Assembly (NCBI RefSeq): GCF_002795825.1
Contig: NZ_CP018800.1
Coordinates: forward strand, 496,001-560,000
Direction: 5' to 3'
Length of the DNA stretch: 64,000 nucleotides
Origin: Mariprofundus ferrinatatus
GTDB taxonomy: Bacteria; Pseudomonadota; Zetaproteobacteria; Mariprofundales; Mariprofundaceae
In this document: piece after piece, positions 37,357 to 47,957 of the stretch
How the letters are laid out: each line of letters starts with the position of its first letter
Numbering within the stretch: position 1 is the first letter of the stretch
Made by a program: the position numbers and the translations under genes
Notes under the pieces: model-generated
The model's input: the letters and a program-made list of their open reading frames with translations, nothing else
Databases searched by the model: none
What the model was told of the DNA's origin: nothing

Positions 37357-39309
37357 TTGCTGAACCGTGTAATTAAAGTACATATTATGGCGCTGACGCT
37401 ACTGGTGCCAGTTGCGTTGTTCGCAGCAAATCCGAACGTCGATTCGGTCGGCACAGTTAATAAATTGACCGCCGGTGAGAAGAGTGTCGCCGAAACGAGT
37501 GCCGAATCTGCTGGTCAGGATTATCAGCAACAGTTGAAGGTGACTGCCGCAGCTCTTGCCGCTGAGAAGGCTGCCGCTGAGAAGGCTGCTGCTGAGAAGG
37601 CCGCTGCTGAGAAGGCCGCTGCTGAGAAGGCCGCTGCTGAGAAGGCCGCTGCTGAGAAGGCCGCTGCAGAGAAGGCTGCTGCAGAGAAAGCCGCAGCAGA
37701 GAAAGCCGCTGCAGAGAAAGCTGCTGCTGAGAAAGCCGCAGCAGAGAAGGCCGCAGCAGAGAAGGCCGCAGCAGAGAAAGCCGCAGCAGAGAAATCCGCA
37801 GCAGAGAAAGCCGCAGCTGAGAAGGCCGCAGCAGAGAAAGCCGCAGCAGAGAAGGCCGCAGCAGAGAAGGCCGCAGCAGAGAAGGCCGCAGCAGAGAAGG
37901 CCGCAGCAGAGAAGGCCGCAGCAGAGAAGGCCGCAGCTGAGAAAGCCGCTGCTGAGAAAGCCGCTGCTGAGAAGGCCGCTGCAGAGAAGGCTGCTGCAGA
38001 GAAGGCTGCTGCTGAGAAAGCTGCTGCAGAGAAGGCTGCTGCAGAGAAAGCTGCTGCAGAGAAGGCTGCTGCAGAGAAGGCCGCAGCAGAGAAGGCCGCA
38101 GCAAGGGAGGCTGCCGCCAAGGTGGCAGTGGCTTCACTTCAGAATTATCAGAAGCAATTGCTGGAAATGAGTAAGCATCTGGCTGGTGAAAAGAGCAACG
38201 CAGAGTTGCTTGCTGTAAAGCGTACAGCAGAGAAAGTCGCAGCAGAGAAGATGGAGGCTGAGAGAATTGCGGCCGAGAAGCTGGCGGTGGAAAAGGCCGA
38301 AGCGATTGCAGCCGCCGAGAAGGCTGTTGCGGACAAGCTGGCTGCCGAAAGAGCTGCTGCCGAAAGAGCTGCTGCCGAAAGAGCTGCTGCCGAAAGAGCT
38401 GCTGCTGAAAGGACTGCTGCCGAAAGGGCTGCTGCTGAAAGGGCTGCTGCCGAAAGGGCTGCTGCTGAAAGGGCTGCTGCTGAAAGGGCTGCTGCTGAAA
38501 GGGCTGCTGCTGAAAGGGCTGCTGCCGAGGCTGGCGCTATAGAGGATGCTCCGGCTGATGTGGTTGTTGAAAAGAGTCCGCCTGCAGCTGAGAAAAAACC
38601 ATTTGTGGATCTATGGGATCGTGAAACGACTGCCTATGAGCCGGGTATTATATACCGGGATGAGTTTGATGGTGGTTACCTCTCTGAAGTGTGGCAGGTG
38701 CTCAATCCAAGGTCTGAGTTGATGAACTCTGATGGTGAGAGCCTGATCTTGATGACGAACAAATCTTCCCTCTCAAAAGGGCTTGTGCCTAACGTTCTGG
38801 TCTATAACGGCAGTAGTCTGAATGGAGATTATTCGGTTTCCGTGAGGGTGGATTCTGAGTTTACTGCCGGTAAGAACGGTCGGGCAGAACAGCAGGCGGG
38901 GCTGCTTCTCTATCGCAGCGGCAGCGACCACATAGGGCTGATTGTTGGCGTGGAAGATGAGGCGAACTTCAGCAAGTGTGAAGGTCGGGATTGCAGGCAG
39001 GTTGTCAGTGCCCGTTTTGTCAAGGCACTTGATGGTGAGCGTGTACAGATCAACAGCCCGTACTGGGTAGCCTGGCAAAAGCCGAAATCAACTTCGATGG
39101 CCACCCGTTTCTCGGTGTACCTCAAGATTGATAAAGTGGGCTATACCTATACTGCGCATGCAAGCCTCGACGGGAATACCTGGTATGAGATTGGGGCCGT
39201 ACCGTTCTTCAGCACCAAGCTGAAGCCGGCTCTCTTTGCCAGTGGCAATGAGGACTTTCCGTACGCACTGGTCAAGCTCGATCATCTGGTTATCAAAGAG
39301 CTTCAATAA
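37357..39309 (+). CDS. Secreted [10 protein letters not shown]-repeat protein with lectin-like C-terminal domain
   Basis: 650 residues. N-terminal signal peptide ([16 protein letters not shown]; no lipobox), a short linker ending [16 protein letters not shown], then 35 AAAEK-type units (residues 72–246; one is SAAEK), a non-repeat bridge ([20 protein letters not shown] and on), 12 AAAER-type units (328–387), and a C-terminal beta-rich domain (about 428–650) that looks like a concanavalin-A-like/DUF1349 domain: [52 protein letters not shown] and [11 protein letters not shown]. The two bridges share a YQ-x-QL…LA-x-EK motif, hinting at an internal duplication. TTG 37357 has GGGAGG five bases upstream. 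Probably a stalked envelope or surface protein whose end domain binds a glycan; ligand unknown. Confidence 0.9.
   Translation: MLNRVIKVHIMALTLLVPVALFAANPNVDSVGTVNKLTAGEKSVAETSAESAGQDYQQQLKVTAAALAAEKAAAEKAAAEKAAAEKAAAEKAAAEKAAAEKAAAEKAAAEKAAAEKAAAEKAAAEKAAAEKAAAEKAAAEKAAAEKSAAEKAAAEKAAAEKAAAEKAAAEKAAAEKAAAEKAAAEKAAAEKAAAEKAAAEKAAAEKAAAEKAAAEKAAAEKAAAEKAAAEKAAAEKAAAEKAAAEKAAAREAAAKVAVASLQNYQKQLLEMSKHLAGEKSNAELLAVKRTAEKVAAEKMEAERIAAEKLAVEKAEAIAAAEKAVADKLAAERAAAERAAAERAAAERAAAERTAAERAAAERAAAERAAAERAAAERAAAERAAAERAAAEAGAIEDAPADVVVEKSPPAAEKKPFVDLWDRETTAYEPGIIYRDEFDGGYLSEVWQVLNPRSELMNSDGESLILMTNKSSLSKGLVPNVLVYNGSSLNGDYSVSVRVDSEFTAGKNGRAEQQAGLLLYRSGSDHIGLIVGVEDEANFSKCEGRDCRQVVSARFVKALDGERVQINSPYWVAWQKPKSTSMATRFSVYLKIDKVGYTYTAHASLDGNTWYEIGAVPFFSTKLKPALFASGNEDFPYALVKLDHLVIKELQ
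37570..38094 (+). repeat. Array of 35 tandem 15-bp units encoding AAAEK pentapeptides
   Basis: 525 bases in perfect 15-bp register. Codon use comes in blocks: GCC-GCT-GCT-GAG-AAG near the 5' end, long runs of GCC-GCA-GCA-GAG-AAG in the middle, and GCT-GCT-GCA-GAG-AAG at the 3' end. Such blocks point to recent local unit duplication. One unit reads SAAEK. Long antisense and shifted-frame open frames here are artefacts. Confidence 0.97.
38338..38517 (+). repeat. Array of 12 tandem 15-bp units encoding AAAER pentapeptides
   Basis: 180 bases, first unit LAAER, one TAAER, the rest AAAER; units are GCTGCTGCCGAAAGA or GCTGCTGCTGAAAGG. A separate array from the AAAEK one, with a different charged residue. 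Confidence 0.95.
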
Positions 39310-39327
39310 CAGGAATCTGAATGCTGA

Positions 39328-39358
39328 AAACAGGCCGCGCAAAACAGGCGGCCTGTTT
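39328..39358. terminator. Bidirectional terminator between repeat-protein gene and purB
   Basis: Perfect 11-bp stem (39328–39338 with 39348–39358), 9-base loop, with A-rich flank on one side and T-rich on the other, in the spacer of two convergent genes. Confidence 0.85.
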
Positions 39359-39360
39359 AC

Positions 39361-40857
<1,497 letters not shown>

Positions 40858-40869
40858 TTACGCTGTTTC

Positions 40870-40897
40870 TTGATTTCGATTAGGGCGGTGGCATTAT
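40870..40897 (+). promoter_or_regulatory. Possible promoter upstream of tRNA-Leu and tig
   Basis: TTGATT (40870–40875), 16-base spacer, CATTAT (40892–40897). Pattern match only. Confidence 0.3.
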
Positions 40898-40956
40898 TCG
40901 CGACCGTTTTACAGGGGGTAAGACTCGGTCTTGCTCCTTTTTTGTTAAAACGAAGT

Positions 40957-41040
<84 letters not shown>

Positions 41041-41123
41041 TTTACTAAGCTGTAGAAGGTGTCTATTTCTTCTTCCTCTCAGCGACCTGCAGCAGAAGCT
41101 GCCTGTATATTTGGAGATAATTG

Positions 41124-42449
41124 ATGATTCAGACTGAAGTAAAGTCCCTTGGAAATAACGAACATCTGGTGCATGTCACTGTGGCACAGAGCGAGTATGA
41201 CCGTATCTATGCTGACCAGATGAAGAAACTGACCACGCAGGCCAAGCTTCCGGGTTTTCGTCCTGGTAAAACTCCGAATAATGTTATCAAGAAGCAGTTT
41301 GGCTCTAAACTTCATGAGGACACCATCTCTGAGCTTCTTCAGGCGCATTATGTCACCGCGATTGAATCGTCAGGACTGACACCTGCCGTTCAGCCGAATC
41401 TCGATATTCCTGCAACACAGCCTGCAGAGGGTTTTGAGTTTACAATGAAGGTGACTACTTGGCCGAAGGTTGAGGTGAAGGGGCTGAATAAGCTGAGTTT
41501 CGACGAGACCGCGGTTGAGGTCGAAGATCAGGATATTGACCAGGTCATCGAGCGTTTGGAGAAGTCTCAGGTTAAGTTTGAGATTGAAGCCGGTCGCGCA
41601 GCCGAGAACGGCGATCAGCTGCATATCGATTTTGTCGGCTCTATCGATGGTGAAGAGTTTGCAGGCGGCAAGGGTGAGGATGTGCCGCTGGTGCTGGGCG
41701 AAGGACGCTTTATCCCTGGCTTCGAAGAGCAGCTGGTTGGCAAGAAAGCCGGAGATGATGTGGCCATCGAGGTGACTTTCCCTGAAAATTATCAGGCAGC
41801 ACATCTGGCAGGCAAAGCGGCAACTTTTGCCTCGACTGTTAAATCTGTTGGCAAGCCGGTCAATGCTGAGAATGAAGATGACCTGGCGAAGATGCTCGGT
41901 TTTGAAGATGGGGCAGCATTGCGAGAAGATGCACGGGTGCGCCTGAGTGAGGAGGCTGACTACGCCTCTTTCGAGACTACTCGTGAAGCTGCACTGGATG
42001 CACTGCTTGAGGCCAATCCGGTGGATCTTCCTGAAGCACTGATTGCTCAGGATATCCGGGAGACCACTCAGCGCGTGCTGCAGAACATGAAACAGCAGGG
42101 CGTGGAAGTGACTCCGGACATGCTCGATAACGATGAGTTCAGACAAGAGGTTCGCGAGCGCTCAGAGCGTGGATTGAAGCTCTCTGTGCTGATTCAGGCG
42201 GTTCGTGAAGCGGCAGGCATCACACTTGATGAGGCGCTGGTTGATGCGGAGCTTGATCGCCAGTCCATGCAGTATCCTGAAGCGCAGCGCGACCAGTTCA
42301 AAAACTATATTAAAGAGCAGAAGGAGCAGATGGCAGCCATTCGCGACAGACTGCTTGAGCGCCAGTGTGTTGAACATATTGTCTCTAAGGCCAAGACCAA
42401 GAGTGTGACCAAGCCGCTTTCGGTGTGGCAGGCAGAACAGGAACAGTAA
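41124..42449 (+). CDS. tig: Trigger factor
   Basis: Ribosome-associated chaperone and peptidyl-prolyl isomerase. 441 residues: N-terminal ribosome-binding domain with the G-F-R-P-G-K signature in AKLPGFRPGKTPNNVI, central FKBP-like domain (about 150–245: GDQLHIDFVGSIDGEEFAGG, FIPGFEEQLVGKKAGDD), and a C-terminal helical domain (KSVGKPVNAENEDDLAKMLG and on). ATG 41124 with GGAG seven bases upstream (a TTG three bases earlier is not needed). Followed by a terminator and clpP. Confidence 0.97.
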   Translation: MIQTEVKSLGNNEHLVHVTVAQSEYDRIYADQMKKLTTQAKLPGFRPGKTPNNVIKKQFGSKLHEDTISELLQAHYVTAIESSGLTPAVQPNLDIPATQPAEGFEFTMKVTTWPKVEVKGLNKLSFDETAVEVEDQDIDQVIERLEKSQVKFEIEAGRAAENGDQLHIDFVGSIDGEEFAGGKGEDVPLVLGEGRFIPGFEEQLVGKKAGDDVAIEVTFPENYQAAHLAGKAATFASTVKSVGKPVNAENEDDLAKMLGFEDGAALREDARVRLSEEADYASFETTREAALDALLEANPVDLPEALIAQDIRETTQRVLQNMKQQGVEVTPDMLDNDEFRQEVRERSERGLKLSVLIQAVREAAGITLDEALVDAELDRQSMQYPEAQRDQFKNYIKEQKEQMAAIRDRLLERQCVEHIVSKAKTKSVTKPLSVWQAEQEQ

Positions 42450-42459
42450 AGCTGACCGG

Positions 42460-42491
42460 GAGGGTCCTGAAAGCTCAGGGCTCTCTTTTTT
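42460..42491 (+). terminator. Terminator after tig
   Basis: 11-bp stem with G·U pairs (42460–42470 with 42475–42485), 4-base loop, six T residues. Confidence 0.8.
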
Positions 42492-42630
42492 CACAGCAGT
42501 ATCATTGCCGGCTGATGTAGGGAAGTGGCACTTAACCTGCTTGCTTTATACCTTAGTATGGAAATTGCCTCAGGACTCTTTATGCTGGGCCGCAATTGTT
42601 TATTGATCTGAAAAGAAAAAAGGAGAGTTC

Positions 42631-43251
42631 ATGAATCTGGTTCCGGTAGTTGTAGAACATACTGCACGTGGAGAGCGCTCCTACGATATCTACTCTAGGC
42701 TGCTCAAAGAGCGCATTGTTTTCCTCAATGGGCCGGTTGATGATCATGTCGCCAACCTGGTTATTGCCCAGTTGCTGTTTCTTGAGTCCGAAGGGCCGGA
42801 CAAGGATATCTACCTCTACATCAACAGTCCCGGCGGCCTGGTGACGGCTGGTCTGGCGATTTACGACACCATGAACTATATCCGCTGCGATGTGTCGACG
42901 CTCTGTGTCGGGCAGGCTGCAAGTATGGGCGCCCACCTGCTTTCATCGGGCACCAAAGGTAAGCGTTTCGCGCTGCCCAATGCCCGTATCATGATCCACC
43001 AGCCACTGGGCGGATTCCAGGGGCAGGCGACCGATATCGAGATCCATGCGCGCGAGATTCTCAAGCTGAAAGAGCGGCTGAATGAGATGATGGCTAACAA
43101 CACAGGACAGCCGCTGGAGAAGCTGGCTGACGATGTGGAGCGCGATTATTTCTTGACCGCGCAGGAAGCAAAAGACTACGGTTTGATAGATAGCGTGCTG
43201 ACGTCCCGCGAAGAAGTGAAGAACGGAGGTGTTAATGGCGACACAGAATAA
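42631..43251 (+). CDS. clpP: ATP-dependent Clp protease proteolytic subunit
   Basis: Serine protease forming a 14-mer barrel fed by ClpX or ClpA. 206 residues; catalytic triad in place at Ser98 ([13 protein letters not shown]), His123 ([10 protein letters not shown]) and Asp172 ([12 protein letters not shown]). ATG 42631 follows AGGAGAG. The gene overlaps clpX by 17 bases, so the two subunits are co-translated, the normal clpP–clpX arrangement. Confidence 0.98.
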   Translation: MNLVPVVVEHTARGERSYDIYSRLLKERIVFLNGPVDDHVANLVIAQLLFLESEGPDKDIYLYINSPGGLVTAGLAIYDTMNYIRCDVSTLCVGQAASMGAHLLSSGTKGKRFALPNARIMIHQPLGGFQGQATDIEIHAREILKLKERLNEMMANNTGQPLEKLADDVERDYFLTAQEAKDYGLIDSVLTSREEVKNGGVNGDTE

Positions 43252-44506
43252 CGGGGGGGACAATACCCTATACTGTTCGTTTTGCGGCAAATCGCAGCAC
43301 GATGTGAAGAAGCTGATTGCCGGCCCAACCGTATTTATCTGTGACGAATGCATTGAGCTCTGCAATGAGATTATTGTGGAGGAGCTTTCCGGAGAGCAGA
43401 AGGAGAGCAAGCAGGAGAGCGGCCTCCCCAAGCCTGCAGAAATCAAGGCATATCTTGATGATTATGTGATTGGTCAGGAGGGGCCAAAGCGCCTGCTGTC
43501 CGTCGCTGTTTATAATCATTACAAGCGTATTGCACATAATGAGAAGAGTGACGTTGAGATTTCCAAATCGAACGTACTGCTGCTTGGTCCGACCGGCTGC
43601 GGCAAGACTCTGCTGGCGCAGACACTGGCGCGTGTATTCGATGTGCCGTTTGTGATGTCTGATGCGACAACCCTGACCGAGGCCGGATATGTGGGTGAGG
43701 ATGTCGAGAATATTATCCTCAAGCTGTTGCAGGCTGCCGACTACGATATTGAGAAAGCACAGCGTGGTATCGTCTATATCGATGAGGTAGATAAACTTTC
43801 CCGTAAGGCGGAAGGGCCATCCATCACACGCGATGTTTCCGGTGAAGGTGTGCAGCAGGCGCTACTCAAGCTGATCGAGGGCACCGTAGCCTCCGTGCCA
43901 CCGCAGGGGGGGCGCAAGCACCCGCAGCAGGAGTTTATGCAGGTCGATACGACCAATATTCTGTTTATTCTGGGCGGCGCTTTTGCCGGGCTTGAGAAGT
44001 TGATTGAAGCGAAAGCAAAGCCACGATCCATCGGTTTTGGTGCGCAGGTGCAGTCGGATGATGAGAAGGATATCGGCGCTATTCTGAGCCAGGTTGAGCC
44101 CGAGGACCTGATCAAGTTCGGATTGATTCCGGAGCTGGTCGGAAGACTCCCCGCCGTGGCGACGCTGAACCAGCTTGATAAAGATGCGCTGTTCCGCATT
44201 CTGACCGAGCCGAAAAATGCACTGGTCAAACAGTATGCTGCGCTGATGAACTATGATGGTGTCGAACTGTCGTTTACCGATGATGCACTGGTTGCAATTG
44301 CCAAGAGGGCGATCGAGCGCAAAACCGGTGCGCGTGGTCTGCGTGCCATAATGGAGACGGTGATGCTGGATGTGATGTATGACATCCCGACCATGTCGAA
44401 TGTCGAGAAATGCGTGGTGAACCGCGATGCTGTTGAAGGTAAGGGTAAACCCGTTCTGGTTCTCAAGGGTGATCAGGAGATGCAGGCTGCGGAAGCGGCT
44501 TCCTGA
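43235..44506 (+). CDS. clpX: Clp protease ATP-binding subunit ClpX
   Basis: AAA+ unfoldase that recognises tagged substrates and threads them into ClpP. 423 residues: N-terminal C4 zinc domain (Cys14, 17, 36, 39 in YCSFCGK and CDECIELC), Walker [20 protein letters not shown], Walker [14 protein letters not shown], the IGF-loop region responsible for ClpP docking ([13 protein letters not shown]), and the sensor 2 [17 protein letters not shown] 43235 lies five bases after GGAGG; the upstream GTG is unlikely. Sits between clpP and lon as usual. Confidence 0.98.
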   Translation: MATQNNGGDNTLYCSFCGKSQHDVKKLIAGPTVFICDECIELCNEIIVEELSGEQKESKQESGLPKPAEIKAYLDDYVIGQEGPKRLLSVAVYNHYKRIAHNEKSDVEISKSNVLLLGPTGCGKTLLAQTLARVFDVPFVMSDATTLTEAGYVGEDVENIILKLLQAADYDIEKAQRGIVYIDEVDKLSRKAEGPSITRDVSGEGVQQALLKLIEGTVASVPPQGGRKHPQQEFMQVDTTNILFILGGAFAGLEKLIEAKAKPRSIGFGAQVQSDDEKDIGAILSQVEPEDLIKFGLIPELVGRLPAVATLNQLDKDALFRILTEPKNALVKQYAALMNYDGVELSFTDDALVAIAKRAIERKTGARGLRAIMETVMLDVMYDIPTMSNVEKCVVNRDAVEGKGKPVLVLKGDQEMQAAEAAS

Positions 44507-44587
44507 ATCAATTTAAATTATTTGAGAATGGTTTTCATTTCATGCGGCTTACCGCAGGCTTACCGTTTCTGGTTTAAGGAGTAATTG

Positions 44588-47020
44588 GTGGCTGAGTTAT
44601 CTAAAGAGAAAAGTGGTGAAGAGTCGATGGGGTCAGAAGATTTGCTTCCGGTTCTGCCGCTCAGGGATATTGTTGTATTTCCTCATATGATCGTGCCGCT
44701 TTTTGTCGGGCGCGATAAATCGGTCAAGGCGCTGGAAGAGGTGATGGGCTCCGGCAAGCGGGTGATTCTGCTTGCTCAGAAAGATGCCGGCCACGATGAT
44801 CCCGGAGCGGATGATCTCTATCAGATTGCTACCATTGGCAATATTCTGCAGCTGCTCAAGTTGCCGGATGGCACGATCAAGGTTCTGGTCGAGGGCGGGG
44901 AGCGTATTCAGATTGATGAGCTGCTGGTCGAAGGGCCGTTTCTGCGTGCTCGCTTCTCTCCAATGCAGGCTGTGATTGAGGATGAGCAGGAGCTTGATGC
45001 TGTTGCCCGTTCGCTGGTCAATAAATTCGAATCCTATGTGAAGCTGAACAAGAAGCTGCCTCCGGAGGTGATGGTTTCCGTCTCCGCGGTAGAGGAGGCG
45101 GATAAGCTGGCTGATACAATTGCCGCCCACCTGAATCTGAAAATTGAGGATAAGCAGGAGCTGCTTGAACTGCAAAGCGTCACTGCTCGCCTGGAGCGGC
45201 TCTACGCCCATATGGAAGATGAGATGGAGCTGCTGCAGGTGGATAAGCGCATCCGCAGCCGCGTGAAACGCCAGATGGAGAAGAGTCAGCGCGAGTACTA
45301 CCTCTCCGAACAGATGAAGGCGATTCAGAAAGAGCTGGGCGATGAGGATGCTGAAGGCGACCTGCTCAAGCTTGAAGAGAAAATTCAGAAGCTGGGGCTT
45401 TCCAAAGAGGCAAAAGAGAAGGCCGAGTCGGAACTCAAGCGCCTGAAGATGATGCCTGCAATGAGTGCAGAGGCAACAGTAGTTCGAAACTATCTCGACT
45501 GGCTGATTGAGATCCCGTGGAAAAAACGCTCCAGGGTAAGCAAGGATATCAGTGCTGCCGAGAAGGTTCTTGAGGCTGACCACTATGGCCTGGAGAAGGT
45601 GAAAGAGCGTATTCTCGAGCATCTTGCAGTTCTGCATCTGGTGCGCAAGATGAAGGGGCCGATCCTCTGCTTCGTGGGCCCTCCTGGAGTGGGAAAAACC
45701 TCTCTGGCCAAGTCGATCGCTCGTGCAACCAGGCGCGAATATATTCGTATGAGTCTGGGCGGTGTGCGTGATGAGGCTGAGATCCGGGGTCATCGCCGCA
45801 CCTATATCGGATCGATGCCGGGCAAGGTAATCCAGTCGATGAAGAAGGCCGGCACGAAGAACCCGCTGTTTCTTCTGGATGAGATAGACAAGCTGGGGGC
45901 AGATTTCCGCGGTGATCCATCATCTGCACTGCTTGAGGTGCTTGATCCCGAGCAGAATAATACGTTTAATGATCACTACCTTGAGGTCGACTACGATCTC
46001 TCTGATGTGATGTTTATTACCACGGCCAACAGTTATAACATTCCAGGTCCGCTTCTGGACCGTATGGAGATTATCCCGATCTCCGGTTATACCGAGCATG
46101 AGAAGCTTGAAATCGGTCGCCGTTATCTGCTTGAGAAGCAGCGCAATAACCACGGGTTGAAAGCGAACCAGTTGGTCATTGCGGACGATGCTCTGGTTGA
46201 GATTATTCGTTACTACACCCGTGAAGCCGGTGTGCGCAGTCTCTCCCGTGAACTTGCCAAGCTCTGCCGTAAGGTGGCGCGCAAGCTGGTGCAGTCAGGG
46301 GGCAATGAGCAGATTCATGTCTGTGCGGCCGATATTGAGCAGTTCCTTGGCGTTCGCAAGCATCGTTTCGGGTTGGCTGAAGAACAGGACCAGATCGGCG
46401 TTGTGACCGGTCTGGCATGGACCGAGGTTGGCGGGGAACTGCTGCAGATCGAAACCGCACTGATGCCAGGAAAAGGTAAGCTCACGGTGACAGGGCAGCT
46501 TGGTGATGTGATGCAGGAGTCTATTCAGGCGGCACTGACCTATGTGCGATCGCGTGCAGCAGAGCTGGGTCTGAAGCCGGACTTCCATCAGAAGGTGGAT
46601 ATCCATGTGCATGTTCCGGAGGGGGCGATTCCGAAGGATGGACCCTCAGCAGGTCTGGCCATGGCAACATCCATTGTGTCGGCGCTTACAGGCATACCTG
46701 TCAGGCGCGATGTCTGCATGACAGGTGAGATTACACTGCGTGGAAAAGCACTTCCGATCGGCGGATTGAAAGAGAAGCTGCTGGCGGCCCACCGTGGTGG
46801 TTTGACCGATGCGATTATTCCTGAAGAGAATGCCAAGGACCTGAAAGACATCCATGAGGATATTTTACAGGGATTGTCCATTCATACTGTATCAAATATG
46901 GATAAAGTGCTAGAACACGCCTTGACTCGGTTGCCAGCAGGTATGAGTATGTCCGGGAATTTTGTGCCGGGGGGCGTTGGCGATATCTATCTGGATGACA
47001 GCTCAACGGTGGCGCATTGA
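44588..47020 (+). CDS. lon: ATP-dependent protease La (Lon)
   Basis: AAA+ serine protease degrading misfolded and regulatory proteins. 810 residues: N-terminal substrate domain ([20 protein letters not shown]), Walker [20 protein letters not shown], Walker B-like [20 protein letters not shown], and the Ser–Lys dyad domain with the catalytic Ser in [18 protein letters not shown] and Lys in [21 protein letters not shown] 44588 sits six bases after AAGGAG; TTG 44585 is too close to it. Downstream is HU (hup), the standard order. Confidence 0.97.
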   Translation: MAELSKEKSGEESMGSEDLLPVLPLRDIVVFPHMIVPLFVGRDKSVKALEEVMGSGKRVILLAQKDAGHDDPGADDLYQIATIGNILQLLKLPDGTIKVLVEGGERIQIDELLVEGPFLRARFSPMQAVIEDEQELDAVARSLVNKFESYVKLNKKLPPEVMVSVSAVEEADKLADTIAAHLNLKIEDKQELLELQSVTARLERLYAHMEDEMELLQVDKRIRSRVKRQMEKSQREYYLSEQMKAIQKELGDEDAEGDLLKLEEKIQKLGLSKEAKEKAESELKRLKMMPAMSAEATVVRNYLDWLIEIPWKKRSRVSKDISAAEKVLEADHYGLEKVKERILEHLAVLHLVRKMKGPILCFVGPPGVGKTSLAKSIARATRREYIRMSLGGVRDEAEIRGHRRTYIGSMPGKVIQSMKKAGTKNPLFLLDEIDKLGADFRGDPSSALLEVLDPEQNNTFNDHYLEVDYDLSDVMFITTANSYNIPGPLLDRMEIIPISGYTEHEKLEIGRRYLLEKQRNNHGLKANQLVIADDALVEIIRYYTREAGVRSLSRELAKLCRKVARKLVQSGGNEQIHVCAADIEQFLGVRKHRFGLAEEQDQIGVVTGLAWTEVGGELLQIETALMPGKGKLTVTGQLGDVMQESIQAALTYVRSRAAELGLKPDFHQKVDIHVHVPEGAIPKDGPSAGLAMATSIVSALTGIPVRRDVCMTGEITLRGKALPIGGLKEKLLAAHRGGLTDAIIPEENAKDLKDIHEDILQGLSIHTVSNMDKVLEHALTRLPAGMSMSGNFVPGGVGDIYLDDSSTVAH

Positions 47021-47044
47021 AGTAAAGAAAATCAAAAAAATCGG

Positions 47045-47075
47045 TTGACAGGATATGGGGTCTATTGCTTATAGT
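47045..47075 (+). promoter_or_regulatory. Likely sigma-70 promoter of the HU gene
   Basis: Perfect –35 TTGACA (47045–47050) and –10 TATAGT (47070–47075), spacer 19 bases (slightly long), 30 bases upstream of the start codon, in the lon–hup spacer. Confidence 0.65.
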
Positions 47076-47105
47076 TGCGGCCCATTGAACGCAGCGGGAG
47101 GAATA

Positions 47106-47378
47106 ATGAATAAAGCAGATTTGGTAAACCACGTGGCCGCATCGGCGGACCTCAGCAAGGCAGCAGCAGGCGCAGCAGTTGAAGCTGTGCTGGGCGGTAT
47201 CAGCGGCGCTCTTGCTGGCGGTAACTCCGTAAGCCTCGTAGGTTTTGGAACATTCTCAGTGGCAGAACGTGCAGCACGTACCGCACGCAATCCACGTACT
47301 GGCGACACCATTCAGGTGGCCGCATCTAAGGCGCCTAAATTCAAAGCTGGTAAGGCTCTTAAAGACGCAGTAAAATAA
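47106..47378 (+). CDS. hupB: DNA-binding protein HU
   Basis: Nucleoid-associated histone-like dimer. 90 residues, starting [20 protein letters not shown]; the conserved GFGTF in [17 protein letters not shown] and [20 protein letters not shown] (DNA-binding arms) are intact. ATG 47106 follows GGAGGAAT; an upstream start at 47055 is in the promoter. HU versus IHF: the length and arm sequence fit HU. Terminator follows directly. Confidence 0.97.
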   Translation: MNKADLVNHVAASADLSKAAAGAAVEAVLGGISGALAGGNSVSLVGFGTFSVAERAARTARNPRTGDTIQVAASKAPKFKAGKALKDAVK

Positions 47379-47408
47379 CGACCTGAGAACTGGTAACACG
47401 GTTCTCTG

Positions 47409-47436
47409 AACAAGGGCTATACGCCCTTGTTTTTTT
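47409..47436 (+). terminator. Terminator after HU gene
   Basis: Perfect 9-bp stem (47409–47417 with 47423–47431), 5-base loop and T-run to 47436; the tRNA-Val gene begins two bases later. Confidence 0.9.
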
Positions 47437-47437
47437 C

Positions 47438-47513
47438 GGGCGCTTAGCTCAGCTGGGAGAGCAACGGCCTTACAAGCCGTAGGTCGCAGGTTCGAACCCT
47501 GCAGCGCCCACCA
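47438..47513 (+). tRNA. tRNA-Val (anticodon UAC), CCA encoded
   Basis: 76-nt cloverleaf: acceptor GGGCGCT/AGCGCCC, D-arm TAGCTCAGCTGGGAGAGC, anticodon loop CTTACAA giving TAC, T-arm GCAGG-TTCGAAC-CCTGC and encoded CCA. Confidence 0.97.
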
Positions 47514-47518
47514 TTATC

Positions 47519-47551
47519 AAAGGCTCTGTGTTTTATATGCAGAGCCTTTTT
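47519..47551 (+). terminator. Terminator after tRNA-Val
   Basis: 10-bp stem (47519–47528 with 47540–47549), 11-base loop, T-run. Confidence 0.82.
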
Positions 47552-47613
47552 CAGTCAGCTTAATTTTAGTTGATTTTAGGGGTGAAGATTATTAACTTGC
47601 GCCCCGCACCGCT

Positions 47614-47690
47614 GGAGCGGTAGTTCAGTTGGTTAGAATGCCGGCCTGTCACGCCGGAGGTCGCGGGTTCGAGTCCCGTCCGCTCCGCCA
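47614..47690 (+). tRNA. tRNA-Asp (anticodon GUC), CCA encoded
   Basis: 77-nt cloverleaf: acceptor GGAGCGG/CCGCTCC, D-arm TAGTTCAGTTGGTTAGAAT, anticodon loop CTGTCAC giving GTC, T-arm CGGG-TTCGAGT-CCCG and encoded CCA. A decayed copy of its 3' end and terminator lies at 47857–47914. Confidence 0.97.
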
Positions 47691-47696
47691 CATATG

Positions 47697-47728
47697 AAGC
47701 CCCTGATGGAAACATCGGGGGCTTTTTT
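47697..47728 (+). terminator. Terminator after tRNA-Asp
   Basis: 12-bp stem with one G·U (47697–47708 with 47713–47724), GAAA loop, T-run. Ends the tRNA transcript. Confidence 0.9.
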
Positions 47729-47856
47729 GTTGTGTGTGATTTGAGGCATCGGAACTGCGGACGACGACGAGAGCCCGATAGGGGCCGATGAATTGGCTGT
47801 CCTGGTAGTTTAAACGTTGAAAAAATTAACGCCCCGAAGGGTGAAGGGCAGGGGCT

Positions 47857-47914
47857 CCGGAATGGTTCCGCCCGCTCCGCTATATAAGAAGCCCAGATGG
47901 AAACCTCAGGGGTG
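47857..47914 (+). pseudogene. Decayed copy of the tRNA-Asp 3' end and its terminator
   Basis: The stretch lines up with the tRNA-Asp T-arm/acceptor end plus the following terminator: CCGCTCCGC at 47872–47880 matches the acceptor end, followed by AAGCCC-x-GATGGAAAC and a degraded GGGG. Matching upstream AT-rich sequence (GAAAAAATTAACGCCCC versus GAAGATTATTAACTTGCGCCCC) suggests that the flanks were duplicated too and the tRNA body lost. No cloverleaf can form. Confidence 0.65.
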
Positions 47915-47957
47915 CCCGAAGGGTATCTGAGAAGTGGTGCGCGCCATCGAGTGTTTA

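Noticed and set aside
37457-38170. Long shifted and antisense open frames across the second AAAEK array
   Set aside because: Same repeat artefact; the frame encoding AAAEK has the signal peptide, ribosome-binding site and C-terminal domain.
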